A stretch of 64,000 nt of DNA from assembly GCF_022348085.1 (NCBI RefSeq), contig NZ_JAKRFN010000026.1, positions 26,791 to 90,790 of the forward strand, written 5' to 3'. Positions 8,100 through 16,655 of the stretch are shown here, in pieces. This DNA is from Mycobacterium sp. PSTR-4-N (GTDB taxonomy: Bacteria > Actinomycetota > Actinomycetes > Mycobacteriales > Mycobacteriaceae). Below the pieces are notes generated by a model. The model was given only the letters and a program-made list of their open reading frames with translations. It had not been told where the DNA came from and ran no database searches. Position 1 is the stretch's first letter. Each line of letters starts with the position of its first letter. Made by a program: the position numbers and the translations under genes.

Positions 8100-9947
8100 A
8101 TGGCGACGACACTGCTGCGTATCGCGACCGCCGGTTCGGTCGACGACGGAAAGTCCACGCTGATCGGTCGGCTGCTCTACGACAGCAAGGCCGTGATGGA
8201 GGATCAGCTCGCCGCCGTCGAGCGCACGTCCAAGGAGCGCGGGAACGACTACACCGACCTGGCTCTGGTCACCGACGGCCTGCGCGCCGAGCGTGAGCAG
8301 GGCATCACGATCGATGTGGCCTACCGCTATTTCGCCACCGCCAAGCGCAAATTCATCATCGCCGACACCCCGGGTCACATCCAGTACACGCGCAACATGG
8401 TGACCGGCACCTCCACCGCGCAGCTGGCGATCGTGCTCGTCGACGCCCGGCACGGTCTGCTCGAGCAGTCCCGCCGCCACGCGTTCCTGGCCTCGCTGCT
8501 GGGCATCCGGCACATCGTGCTCGCAGTCAACAAGATGGATCTGGTCGGCTGGAGTCAGGAGCGGTTCGACGAGATCCGGGACGACTTCTACGAATTCGCC
8601 GCGCGTCTCGACGTCCAGGACGTCACCACGATCCCGCTCTCGGCGCTCAACGGAGACAACGTCGTCACCAAATCCGATGTCACGCCGTGGTACGACGGGC
8701 CGTCGCTGCTGAGCCACCTCGAGGACGTGTACATCGCGGGCGATCGCAACCTGGTCGATGTGCGGTTCCCGGTGCAGTACGTGATCCGGCCGCAGACCCG
8801 CGAGCACGCCGATCACCGCAGCTACGCCGGCACCGTCGCCAGCGGCGTCATGCGTCCGGGCGACGAGATCGTGGTGCTGCCCACGGGCAAGACCTCCCGC
8901 ATCACGGCCATCGAGGGCCCGGGTGGCCCTGTGCAGGAAGCGTTTCCGCCGATGGCCGTGTCGGTGAGCCTGGCCGACGACATCGACATCAGCCGCGGTG
9001 ACCTGATCGCCCGGCCCAACAACCAGCCCCGGGTGACGCAGCAGTTCGACGCCACGGTGTGCTGGATGGCCGACGAAGCCTCACTGGAGCCGGGTCGGGA
9101 CTACCTGATCAAGCACACGACGCGCACCACCCGCGTCAGGGTGACGGCGCTGGACTACCGGCTCGATGTCAACACGTTGCACCGCGACAAGACGGCCACC
9201 GCGCTGAAACTCAACGAGCTGGGCCGGGTGTCGCTGCGCAGCCAGGTGCCTCTGCTCCTCGATGAGTACAGCCGCAATGCTGCGACGGGATCGTTCATCC
9301 TGATCGACCCGAACACCAACGGTACGGTCGCCGCGGGGATGATCCTGCCCTACGTGACGGCGCGGACGTCGAGCCCCAACACAGTGCGGCACCAGTCGCT
9401 GTGCACCTCCGACGACCGGCTGTCCAAGGGGCGCACGGTGTGGTTCACCGGTCTGTCGGGTTCGGGCAAGTCGTCGGTGGCAATGCTGGTGGAGCAGAAG
9501 CTGCTCGAAAAGGGCGTGCCTGCCTATGTTCTCGACGGAGACAACCTGCGGCACGGGCTCAACGCCGACCTCGGGTTCTCGATGGCCGACCGCGCCGAGA
9601 ACCAGCGCCGGCTCGCCCACATCGCGGCGATCCTCGCCGACTCCGGCCAGGTGGTGCTGGTGCCTGCGATCAGTCCGCTCGAGGAGCATCGCGAGTTGGC
9701 CCGGCAGGTGACGACGGCGGCCGGTCTGGACTTCTTCGAGGTCTTCATGGACACCCCGCTCGAGGATTGCGAACGCCGCGATCCGAAAGGCCTGTACGCG
9801 AAGGCCCGTGCCGGCGAGATCACCCACTTCACCGGTATCGACAGCCCCTATCAGCGACCGAAGGATCCCGACTTGCAGCTGACACCGGATCTACCCCTCG
9901 ACGGACTCGCCGACCGGGTGATCGAGATGCTGGAGAGCAGGCCATGA
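8100..9947 (+). CDS. cysNC: Bifunctional sulfate adenylyltransferase subunit 1 / APS kinase
   Basis: This 615-residue fusion has an N-terminal CysN GTPase and a C-terminal CysC kinase. The CysN part shows the G1 loop SVDDGKST, switch motif DTPGH near residue 90 and NKMD near 141, followed by elongation-factor-like barrel domains. The CysC part begins near residue 435 with the P-loop GLSGSGKSS and the motif DGDNLRHGLN. It then carries out phosphorylation of APS to PAPS. The fused arrangement is typical of mycobacteria (M. tuberculosis Rv1286). Its stop overlaps the cysQ start (ATGA), indicating translational coupling. Confidence 0.97.
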   Translation: MATTLLRIATAGSVDDGKSTLIGRLLYDSKAVMEDQLAAVERTSKERGNDYTDLALVTDGLRAEREQGITIDVAYRYFATAKRKFIIADTPGHIQYTRNMVTGTSTAQLAIVLVDARHGLLEQSRRHAFLASLLGIRHIVLAVNKMDLVGWSQERFDEIRDDFYEFAARLDVQDVTTIPLSALNGDNVVTKSDVTPWYDGPSLLSHLEDVYIAGDRNLVDVRFPVQYVIRPQTREHADHRSYAGTVASGVMRPGDEIVVLPTGKTSRITAIEGPGGPVQEAFPPMAVSVSLADDIDISRGDLIARPNNQPRVTQQFDATVCWMADEASLEPGRDYLIKHTTRTTRVRVTALDYRLDVNTLHRDKTATALKLNELGRVSLRSQVPLLLDEYSRNAATGSFILIDPNTNGTVAAGMILPYVTARTSSPNTVRHQSLCTSDDRLSKGRTVWFTGLSGSGKSSVAMLVEQKLLEKGVPAYVLDGDNLRHGLNADLGFSMADRAENQRRLAHIAAILADSGQVVLVPAISPLEEHRELARQVTTAAGLDFFEVFMDTPLEDCERRDPKGLYAKARAGEITHFTGIDSPYQRPKDPDLQLTPDLPLDGLADRVIEMLESRP

Positions 9948-10684
9948 CCGAATCCGATCACGAGGTCGCCGCGCGACTCGCCACGGAAGCCGGTGTGCTG
10001 CTGCTCGACGTACGCGCCGAGTTCGCCGACGCGGACGCGGCGGAGCGGAAAGCGGCAGGGGACAAGCGATCCCACGACTTCCTGATGGAGGCGTTGGCAT
10101 CGGTGCGGCCCGGCGACGCGGTGCTGTCCGAAGAGGGCATCGACGATCCGGTTCGGCTGTCCGCCGAACGGGTCTGGATCGTGGATCCATTGGACGGCAC
10201 CCGCGAGTTCTCCGAGGCAGGGCGGTCCGACTGGGCCGTACACGTAGCGCTGTGGCAGGCAGGCGAACTCGTCGCCGGCGCCGTCGCGCTGCCCGCGCAG
10301 GGCGTCACGCTGGCCACTCCCACGGTGCCTGTGCCGCCTGCGCAGCCCGGTGCGCCGAGAATCGTCGTCTCCCGCACCCGGCCGCCCGCGATCGCCTTGG
10401 AGGTCAAGGATGCGCTCGAGGGCACGCTCGTCGAAATGGGTTCGGCCGGAGCGAAAGTGGCGTCCGTGGTGCAGGGCGTCTCCGATGTCTACGTGCACGC
10501 CGGTGGTCAGTACGAATGGGATTCGGCCGCGCCGGTCGCGGTGGCCCGCGCGGCCGGACTGCACACCTCCCGCATCGACGGCTCCCCGCTGGTCTACAAC
10601 CAGCGGGACTCCAAGCTGCCCGACCTCATCGTCTGCCGGCCCGAGCTGGCCGATGCGGTGTTGGCGGTGACGGCCCGACTGTAG
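9944..10684 (+). CDS. cysQ: 3'-phosphoadenosine 5'-phosphate / inositol-phosphate phosphatase CysQ
   Basis: This 246-residue enzyme of the inositol monophosphatase superfamily removes the 3' phosphate from PAP or PAPS, recycling the by-product of sulfation and sulfate reduction. The metal-binding signature DPLDGTREF is at about residue 81, and the second motif appears as YEWDSAAPVAVARAAG near 192. The start overlaps the cysNC stop by four bases, so it is translated with the PAPS-making enzyme. In M. tuberculosis cysQ lies elsewhere in the chromosome, so operon membership here is a notable difference and strengthens the functional call. Confidence 0.93.
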   Translation: MTESDHEVAARLATEAGVLLLDVRAEFADADAAERKAAGDKRSHDFLMEALASVRPGDAVLSEEGIDDPVRLSAERVWIVDPLDGTREFSEAGRSDWAVHVALWQAGELVAGAVALPAQGVTLATPTVPVPPAQPGAPRIVVSRTRPPAIALEVKDALEGTLVEMGSAGAKVASVVQGVSDVYVHAGGQYEWDSAAPVAVARAAGLHTSRIDGSPLVYNQRDSKLPDLIVCRPELADAVLAVTARL

Positions 10685-10693
10685 GCTGCGGAG

Positions 10694-11293
10694 GTGGCCG
10701 AACCCAATACTCTGCGCGCGCTGTCGGGACTGCCGCTCACACCGGCCCGGCTCGGCGATTCGGTGCTGGTGCTGATCGACTGCCAGAACACCTACACCGA
10801 AGGGGTGTTGGAGCTCGACGGGGTGCAGGATGCTCTCGACGAGGCGGCGGTACTGCTGGACCTCGCTCGATCGGCCGGTGCGCCGGTCATCCACGTGCAG
10901 CACGACGACGGCCCCGGTTCGCTGTACGACATCGGTGGCCACACCGGCGCGATCGTCGAGCGGGTCGCCCCCCTCGACACCGAACCGGTTGTGGTGAAGA
11001 ACTATCCGAACGCCTTCGTGCAGACCGACCTGCAGGACAGGCTCACGTCCCTGGGCGTGCAGAATCTCGTGCTGGCGGGGTTCATGACGCACATGTGCGT
11101 GAACTCGACAGCGCGCGGCGCGTTCAACCTCGGCTATGCGCCGACCGTGGTCGCCACCGCGACCGCGACGCGCCCGCTACCGGGGGTCGGGGGAGAGCCC
11201 GTGCCCGCTTCGGCGCTTCAGGCCGCGAGCTTGGCCGCGGTCGCCGACCTGTTCGCCGTGGTCGTGCCCCGCGCCGCCGACATCCCCGGGTAG
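10694..11293 (+). CDS. Isochorismatase-fold cysteine hydrolase
   Basis: This 199-residue protein has the isochorismatase-like hydrolase fold. The catalytic triad is visible as Asp in LIDCQNTYTEG (about residue 29), Lys in VVVKNYPNAF (about 99) and Cys in THMCVNS (about 133). Members cleave amides, carbamates or vinyl ethers and the substrate cannot be inferred from sequence. The GTG at 10694 is nine bases after the cysQ stop and preceded by GGAG. The gene is within the same run of co-oriented genes as the sulfate-assimilation operon. Confidence 0.85.
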   Translation: MAEPNTLRALSGLPLTPARLGDSVLVLIDCQNTYTEGVLELDGVQDALDEAAVLLDLARSAGAPVIHVQHDDGPGSLYDIGGHTGAIVERVAPLDTEPVVVKNYPNAFVQTDLQDRLTSLGVQNLVLAGFMTHMCVNSTARGAFNLGYAPTVVATATATRPLPGVGGEPVPASALQAASLAAVADLFAVVVPRAADIPG

Positions 11294-11301
11294 GCCTGCG
11301 C

Positions 11302-11778
11302 ATGCGAATGTCGGCGAAGGCGGAGTATGCGATCCGCGCGATGGTCGAACTGGCCACCGCCGACGATGGCGCGCTGGTCAAGACCGAGGATCTGGCGAGG
11401 GCACAGGGCATTCCGGCGCAATTCCTGGTCGACATCCTGTCGGACCTGCGCACCGACCGACTGGTGCGCAGCCATCGTGGTCGCGACGGCGGATACGAAC
11501 TCGCCCGGTGCGCCACCGAGATCAGCATCGCCGACGTGCTGCGGTGTATCGACGGGCCGTTGGCCAGCGTCCGTGACATCGGGCTCGGTGACCTACCCTA
11601 CAGCGGACCGACCGCCGCGCTGACCGATGTGTGGCGAGCGTTGCGCGCCAGTATGCGTTCGGTTCTGGAGACCACGAGCCTTGCCGATGTGGCAGCCGGT
11701 GCCCTGCCGAAGCACGTGCGCACGCTGGCCGACGACTACCGCACCCAGGAAGAACAGCGCGGGCGATCCGTCACCTGA
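11302..11778 (+). CDS. Rrf2-family transcriptional regulator
   Basis: This 158-residue DNA-binding protein has the Rrf2 winged-helix domain, opening MRMSAKAEYAIRAMVEL, with the recognition region ALVKTEDLARAQGIP and wing RGRDGGYELAR. The Fe-S-binding cysteines of IscR/NsrR are absent; only a single Cys in DVLRCIDG and one in the wing are seen, which points to a CymR- or RirA-unlike regulator without a cluster. It corresponds in position to M. tuberculosis Rv1287, next to cysDNC, and starts eight bases after the hydrolase gene. A role in controlling the sulfur genes is an inference from location. Confidence 0.9.
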   Translation: MRMSAKAEYAIRAMVELATADDGALVKTEDLARAQGIPAQFLVDILSDLRTDRLVRSHRGRDGGYELARCATEISIADVLRCIDGPLASVRDIGLGDLPYSGPTAALTDVWRALRASMRSVLETTSLADVAAGALPKHVRTLADDYRTQEEQRGRSVT

Positions 11779-11801
11779 TCGCGCGGGAAAGGCTACCCAT
11801 C

Positions 11802-12833
11802 GTGTTCGACTTTCGTGATCTCACCGCACCGGTGTCGGTCGCCCCGATGGCGGGTGGACCCTCGACACCCGAACTCGCCGCGGCCGGCACGAATGCCGGC
11901 GGGCTGGGTTTCGTCGCGGCCGGCTATCTCAGCGCCGACGTGTTCGCTGACAAATTGGGCGCGGCGATGCGGTCGGCGTCCGGCCCGATCGGTGCGAACC
12001 TGTTCGTGCCGGGTCCGGACACCGGTGATCAGGAGCGCATCGAACGGTACGCCGCGCAGCTGGTGCCGGACGCGCAGCGCTACGGCGTCTCCGTCGGTGC
12101 GCCTCGCATCGACGACGACGCGTGGCAGGGGAAACTCGACGTCCTGCTGGATCTGCGACCGGCGGTGGCGTCCTTCACCTTCGGGCTCCCGACGGCCGAT
12201 GACGTCGCGCGACTCCGATCCGCCGGCGTCACCGTCGCGGGCACGATCACCACGCTCGCGGAGGCCCACGAGGCGGCCGACCGCGGCGTCGACGTGCTCG
12301 TGGCGCAGGGACCTGCCGCAGGAGGGCACCGCGGAACCTTCGACGCGCAGTCGCGTCCGGCCGAGCAGCCGCTCGACGATCTACTGGCCGCGATCACGGC
12401 CGTCCTCGACCTTCCGGTGGTGGCCGCCGGCGGCCTGATGACCGCGGCAGACGTGGCGCGGGTACGCCGCGGCGGGGCGGTCGCCGCGCAGCTGGGCACG
12501 GCCTTCCTGCTGGCTGACGAAGCCGGCAGCAGTCCGGTGCACCGGGCCGCGCTGGTGAGTCCCGAATTCACCGAAACTGTTGTCACGAAAGCATTCTCGG
12601 GGCGCTACGCGCGCGGCCTGCGCAATCGCTTCGTCGACGACCATGATGCGCAGGCGCCGCTGGCCTACCCGCAGGTGCACTATCTCACGAGCCCGCTGCG
12701 GGCGGCGGCGGTGCGGGCGGGCGATCCGCACGGCACCAACATCTGGGCCGGCACCGGGTTCCGGCTGGCCGAGCCCGCTCCCGCTGCCGCGATCATCGAG
12801 AAGTTGACATCCGAACAAGGCGGCCAAGGCTGA
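11802..12833 (+). CDS. Nitronate monooxygenase (2-nitropropane dioxygenase family)
   Basis: This 343-residue FMN-dependent TIM-barrel flavoenzyme opens with PVSVAPMAGGPSTPELA, has the FMN phosphate loops GPAAGGHRG near residue 168 and VVAAGGLMTAADV near 206, and ends with a family-typical C-terminal helix. It would oxidise alkyl nitronates or a related substrate. The GTG at 11802 is chosen because the barrel strand begins directly after it, and there is a purine-rich stretch (GGGAAAGG) upstream. It lies 23 bases after the Rrf2 gene and is the last gene before a palindromic element, so it may be the end of the operon. Confidence 0.9.
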   Translation: MFDFRDLTAPVSVAPMAGGPSTPELAAAGTNAGGLGFVAAGYLSADVFADKLGAAMRSASGPIGANLFVPGPDTGDQERIERYAAQLVPDAQRYGVSVGAPRIDDDAWQGKLDVLLDLRPAVASFTFGLPTADDVARLRSAGVTVAGTITTLAEAHEAADRGVDVLVAQGPAAGGHRGTFDAQSRPAEQPLDDLLAAITAVLDLPVVAAGGLMTAADVARVRRGGAVAAQLGTAFLLADEAGSSPVHRAALVSPEFTETVVTKAFSGRYARGLRNRFVDDHDAQAPLAYPQVHYLTSPLRAAAVRAGDPHGTNIWAGTGFRLAEPAPAAAIIEKLTSEQGGQG

Positions 12834-12840
12834 CATCGGC

Positions 12841-12911
12841 CCACCCCGAGCGACATTGTCGGCCGATGGTGAGGTGTGCTCATCAGGCGCCGACAATGTC
12901 GCTGAGGGTGG
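12841..12911. repeat. Palindromic element in a convergent gap
   Basis: The arms 12841-12863 and 12889-12911 are 23 bases each and pair at 21 positions around a 25-base loop; the core arm is AGCGACATTGTCGGC. It starts eight bases after the stop of the nitronate monooxygenase and lies 38 bases before the stop of the oppositely oriented gene at 12949. This is where a bidirectional terminator would be expected. Its sequence differs from the repeats at 1260, 6363 and 6990. Confidence 0.88.
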
Positions 12912-12948
12912 TCAGCTCGAGCATGCGGGGGCGCTGCGCTGCGGCCGG

Positions 12949-13830
12949 CTAGCCAAGCTGTTCCACGGTGACGTCGCCGTTTTCGGAGCGCACGCTCACC
13001 ACCGACGCGGCGCCGCGGGGATCCCGGGTCTGCGGTACGCGCACCACCGTGGAACCCCACGATTGTCCCGTCGTCGCGTCGACCAGGTACGGGCCGGGCG
13101 GGGGCAGCGCGATCGTCACGTCGCCGTCCTCTGTCCGGGCGTCCAGCGTCGCGGGAACGCCGGAGAAGTCGACGTCGATGTCGCCGGTCGCCGTGGTGGC
13201 CCGAAACGTCCCGGTCACTGAGATCGTGTCACGGGTGTCGATGTCGCCGTTCTGTGCGGTGATCTCGACGTCGCGCGCGGCGCCGCCGAGAATTACCGCG
13301 CCGTCGCGGGTGCGGGCCACCAGCCGGTCGATGTCGGCCTCGAGCATCACCACACCGGTGTCCTGGTCGGTGGTCACCGTGGTCCGACGGGCCTGATCCC
13401 CGGGTAACACCACCGTGATCCGCGAGGCGCGCCCCCAGTTCAGGAGGGCAGTCGGTTCGGCGTCTATGGTCACGCGCGCCGACGTGCCGTCGGCGGCCAC
13501 GGACAACGGATCCGCATCGGCGCGTACGGAATTGACCATCGTCATGTCGATGCGTGGCGTGCGGGCCTCGCGATCGGTGGTGATACGCACGAGGACCGGA
13601 ACGGAGCCCGTGTCGACGGTCACCGCGCGCACGGTCGCGGGCAGCGCGGCGCTGTCGGTGACGACCCGGAACGTGCTCACGCCCCAAGCGAAGACGGCCA
13701 GTGACGCCACGGTTCCGATGATCAGGGCCGTCGCGGCGACGACCAGGACGGCGCGGATCGCCGTACGGCCGCCGGGTGACGGCGCCGGTGGCGGGGTGGG
13801 TGGGGTGACCGTGGTTGTCATGGTGGTCAT
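12949..13830 (-). CDS. Membrane-anchored DUF4097-like beta-helix protein
   Basis: This 293-residue protein has a short Thr/Pro-rich cytoplasmic N-terminus, one membrane segment at about residues 20-47, and an extracytoplasmic domain. The domain is built of repeated short strands such as RTRDGAVIL, TAQNGDIDTR, TTATGDIDVDF, RTEDGDVTIAL and RSENGDVTVEQ. The recurrent G-D-(I/V) turn pattern is that of DUF4097 adhesin-like proteins, often encoded beside sensor kinases. The start at 13830 follows a GGGACTCCC stretch. It lies 20 bases downstream of the response regulator stop, so it is likely the third gene of the two-component operon and may be its target or sensor partner. Confidence 0.82.
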   Translation of the reverse strand: MTTMTTTVTPPTPPPAPSPGGRTAIRAVLVVAATALIIGTVASLAVFAWGVSTFRVVTDSAALPATVRAVTVDTGSVPVLVRITTDREARTPRIDMTMVNSVRADADPLSVAADGTSARVTIDAEPTALLNWGRASRITVVLPGDQARRTTVTTDQDTGVVMLEADIDRLVARTRDGAVILGGAARDVEITAQNGDIDTRDTISVTGTFRATTATGDIDVDFSGVPATLDARTEDGDVTIALPPPGPYLVDATTGQSWGSTVVRVPQTRDPRGAASVVSVRSENGDVTVEQLG

Positions 13831-13850
13831 GCGGGAGTCCCTTCGCGCGT

Positions 13851-14495
13851 TCAGGATTCGAGATATCGCAGCACAGCGAGGACACGCCGGTTGCCGCTGT
13901 CGTCGGGGGCCAGGCCGAGCTTGGTGAAGATCGACGCGATGTGTTTCTCGGCCGATCCGACCGACATGTGCAGGGCCGTCGCGATCGCCGAGTTCGTCTT
14001 GCCCTCGGCCATCAGCTGTAGGACCTCGCGTTCGCGCGGGGTCAGCGCATCCAGGATGTTGCGACGGTGTGAGCGAACGAGGATCTGCGACACCACTTCT
14101 GGATCGAGCACGGTCCCGCCGGCCCCGACGACGGCCACGGCATCGAGGAAGGCCGGGACATCGGCCACCCGGTCCTTGAGCAGATAACCGAAGCCGCGAG
14201 TGTCCGAGGCGATCAGGTCGGCAGCGTATCGCTCCTCGACGTAGTGGGAGAGCACCAGCACCGGCGACTCCGGGTTCTGGCTGCGCAGCAGTGCTGCGGC
14301 GCGGATCCCCTCGTCGGTGAAGGTGGGCGGCATCCGGACGTCGAGGATCGCGAGGTCCGGCCGGGTGTCGTTGACCAAGCGCAGCAGGTTGGTCGCGTCG
14401 GGCACCCCGGCCACCACGTCGTGGCCGGCGTCGGTGAGGATGCGTTCGATGCCCGCCCGCAGGAGCGCGGAATCCTCGGCGATCACGATGCGCAT
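13851..14495 (-). CDS. NarL/LuxR-type response regulator
   Basis: This 214-residue protein has a receiver domain with the phosphoacceptor Asp in LAILDVRMPP (about residue 53) and the conserved Lys in YLLKDR. A C-terminal LuxR helix-turn-helix follows (LTPREREVLQLMAEGKTNSA and VGSAEKHIASIFTKLG). Start ATG 14495 lies inside the end of the kinase gene, overlapping it by 13 bases, so the pair is co-transcribed. It should bind DNA as a dimer on phosphorylation. The target is unknown; the DUF4097-like gene immediately downstream is the best candidate. Confidence 0.95.
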   Translation of the reverse strand: MRIVIAEDSALLRAGIERILTDAGHDVVAGVPDATNLLRLVNDTRPDLAILDVRMPPTFTDEGIRAAALLRSQNPESPVLVLSHYVEERYAADLIASDTRGFGYLLKDRVADVPAFLDAVAVVGAGGTVLDPEVVSQILVRSHRRNILDALTPREREVLQLMAEGKTNSAIATALHMSVGSAEKHIASIFTKLGLAPDDSGNRRVLAVLRYLES

Positions 14496-15796
14496 GGCAG
14501 CACCGCGGTGATGATGGTCGGACCGGTGACCGGGCTGGACACCGTGAACGTGCCGCGCGCCGCGCGCACCCGCTCGTCGAGGCCGCGCAGTCCCGTGGCG
14601 TTCTCGTCGCCGGTGATCTGCGCACCGCCCCGTCCGTCGTCGAACACGCTGACGTGCAACTGCTGTGCGGTGTCGTCCAGGCGGACCGTGACGGCGGCCT
14701 GGCCGGCTCCCGCGTGGCGGGTGACGTTGGTCAGGGCCTCGGCGACGACGAAGTAGGCGCACGCCTCGACCTCGTCGGGTAGGCGGCGGGGCAGGTGGAC
14801 ACTCAACGTGGTCGGCACCCCGGATGTCGTCGCGCGCTGCACCACCGCCGACAGCGCCGCGTCGAGGCCGCGGTCGGCCAAAATCGTCGGAGCGATACCG
14901 CGGACCACGTTGCGCAGTTCCACGAGAGCGCTCTTCGCCTCGTCGTGGGCCTCGGCGATCAGCGCCTTGGCGGCGGGCAGATCGGTGTCGAGTTTCGTCT
15001 GGGCCAACCCGATCGTCATGGCCAGGGACACCAAGCGAGGTTGCACACCGTCGTGGAGGTCGCGTTCGATGCGGTGGCGTTCGGTCTGTGCCGAGGTCAC
15101 CGCGCCCTGCCGTGCATCGGCCAGTGCGCTGACCTGGTATTGCAGGTGGGCGGTCGGCGATGGCGTCAGCAGCCAGCGGTCGATCGTGGCGTCGAGCGCA
15201 GGGGCGTAGACGAGCAGCGCGCCCGCGGCGACGAGCGCCACCACCGCGAGCAGCAACGCCACCGGTGTAGGGAGGAACGACAGGCCGGCATCGGCGTCGC
15301 TGTTGCCGATCGCGATCGCGGCAGCTGGTGCGAGGAAGGCGAACACCAGCAGGGCGACTGCCAGACCCGTGGCCAGGAGGTCGTAGGTCATGCGCAGGTA
15401 GTGGTGGGCCACCGCCTTCCAGAACCGGGCGCTGCCCAGGTCGAGCAGGATCTGGTGGGCCCAGCGTTGGAATCCGGTGTGTGGGGAGAGCCGGCGCGGC
15501 GGCACGCCGATGCCCATGCCGAACACCGCTTCGCTGCGCACCCGTTCGACGCGCTCGACGCCGCGCACCAGGTAGGTGAACACCACGGCGGCCAGGACGA
15601 AACCGATCACACTCGGGATCGAGGAGACGCCGATGATCAACAGCGTCAACGGAATCCAGAACCAGACGGTGGCGATCGCCGCGCCGGTGACCATCGAGGC
15701 CGTCGGCACCACGCCGATGGTCGTCGTGCGCGGAACCGGGGGTGGCGCCGCGATGTCGGGTGCCGACTCGATCGTCGTCTCAGCGGGTGCGGTCAT
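14483..15796 (-). CDS. DesK/NarX-type sensor histidine kinase
   Basis: This 437-residue protein has about six hydrophobic segments in its N-terminal half: two near 35-75, two near 140-175 and one or two near 180-205. A cytoplasmic HisKA_3 dimerisation domain follows with HRIERDLHDGVQPRL, then an HATPase domain (EALTNVTRHAGAG, DDGRGGA, GLRGLDERV). It carries out the usual autophosphorylation and passes the phosphate to the NarL-type regulator at 13851. ATG 15796 was preferred; GTG 15802 and TTG 15805 lie just upstream in frame. It is divergent from the FadR-type regulator gene. Confidence 0.93.
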   Translation of the reverse strand: MTAPAETTIESAPDIAAPPPVPRTTTIGVVPTASMVTGAAIATVWFWIPLTLLIIGVSSIPSVIGFVLAAVVFTYLVRGVERVERVRSEAVFGMGIGVPPRRLSPHTGFQRWAHQILLDLGSARFWKAVAHHYLRMTYDLLATGLAVALLVFAFLAPAAAIAIGNSDADAGLSFLPTPVALLLAVVALVAAGALLVYAPALDATIDRWLLTPSPTAHLQYQVSALADARQGAVTSAQTERHRIERDLHDGVQPRLVSLAMTIGLAQTKLDTDLPAAKALIAEAHDEAKSALVELRNVVRGIAPTILADRGLDAALSAVVQRATTSGVPTTLSVHLPRRLPDEVEACAYFVVAEALTNVTRHAGAGQAAVTVRLDDTAQQLHVSVFDDGRGGAQITGDENATGLRGLDERVRAARGTFTVSSPVTGPTIITAVLPCAS

Positions 15797-15882
15797 GGTC
15801 ACCAACCTAGGGATCTCGGCACGGGAGCGGGACGGCGTTTTCCCGCCAGTCCGGCGGGGGATAACCCCCGCCGCAACCTAGA

Positions 15883-15903
15883 TTGGTCTGACCACTTGAC
15901 CAA
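15883..15903. promoter_or_regulatory. FadR-type operator candidate
   Basis: Bases 15884-15894 read TGGTCTGACCA, a perfect 5+1+5 palindrome that fits the TGGTCNGACCA-like site known for FadR-family GntR regulators. It lies within a longer dyad TTGGTC-N9-GACCAA (15883-15903). The site is 21 bases upstream of the GntR gene start and 87 bases from the kinase gene start on the other strand, so it probably serves autoregulation of the GntR gene and its downstream hydroxylase gene. Confidence 0.65.
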
Positions 15904-15923
15904 CTGGCCGTGGGGCGGGCACA

Positions 15924-16655
15924 GTGTCGGGCATGGTGCTGCGCCCCGTGAACCGCCGTTCGGTGCCCGAGGACGTCTTCGACCAGATCGTCGCGGACGT
16001 GCTCAGCGGTGAGATGCAGCCGGGGGAAGCTCTGCCCAGCGAGCGGCGGCTCGCCGAGGTCCTCGGCGTCTCGCGCCCGGCCATCCGGGAGGCGCTCAAG
16101 CGCCTGGCGGCCGCGGGTCTGGTCGAGGTGCGCCAGGGTGACGCCACGACCGTGCGAGACTTCCGGCGGACCGCGGGCCTGGACCTGCTCCCCACGCTGC
16201 TGATGCGCGGCGGTGAGCTGGACCTCGACGTCGTGCGCAGCATCCTCGAGACACGCCTGCACAACGGGCCGAAGGTCGCCGAACTCGCGGCCCGCCGCGG
16301 CGGCCCGCACGCGCGCGAGATGCTCGACCAGGTTCTGACCGCCTTGGCCGAGGAAACCGATCCCGTTGCCGCGCAACGTCATGCACTCGACTTCTGGGAT
16401 CACATCGTCGACTGCGCAGACTCGATCGCGTTCCGGCTGATGTTCAACACGCTGCGCGCCACGTACGAACCCGTGCTGCCCGCCCTGGCCGCGGTGATGA
16501 CCGCCGAGGTCGAACGCGTCGACGACTACCGAGACCTGGCCGGCGCCGTGATCGCCGGAGACGCCGGTGCGGCGTCGTCACACGCCCGGCGTCTGCTCGA
16601 ACCGGCGACCACAGCCCTGCTCACCGCTCTGGCACACCTGGAGGAGAAGCCTTGA
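15924..16655 (+). CDS. GntR-family transcriptional regulator, FadR subgroup
   Basis: This 243-residue protein has an N-terminal winged helix-turn-helix with the classic GntR pattern (VLSGEMQPGEALPSERRLA and SRPAIREALKRLAAAGLV, residues about 27-75). It also has an all-helical effector-binding domain of the FCD/FadR_C type. Such proteins usually release DNA on binding an acyl-CoA or organic acid. The start may be GTG 15924 (with GGGGCGGG upstream) or ATG 15933. A FadR-like palindrome lies directly upstream and the next gene, overlapping by four bases, encodes a fatty-acid hydroxylase-family protein. Together they suggest a lipid-responsive regulator-enzyme pair. Confidence 0.9.
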   Translation: MSGMVLRPVNRRSVPEDVFDQIVADVLSGEMQPGEALPSERRLAEVLGVSRPAIREALKRLAAAGLVEVRQGDATTVRDFRRTAGLDLLPTLLMRGGELDLDVVRSILETRLHNGPKVAELAARRGGPHAREMLDQVLTALAEETDPVAAQRHALDFWDHIVDCADSIAFRLMFNTLRATYEPVLPALAAVMTAEVERVDDYRDLAGAVIAGDAGAASSHARRLLEPATTALLTALAHLEEKP

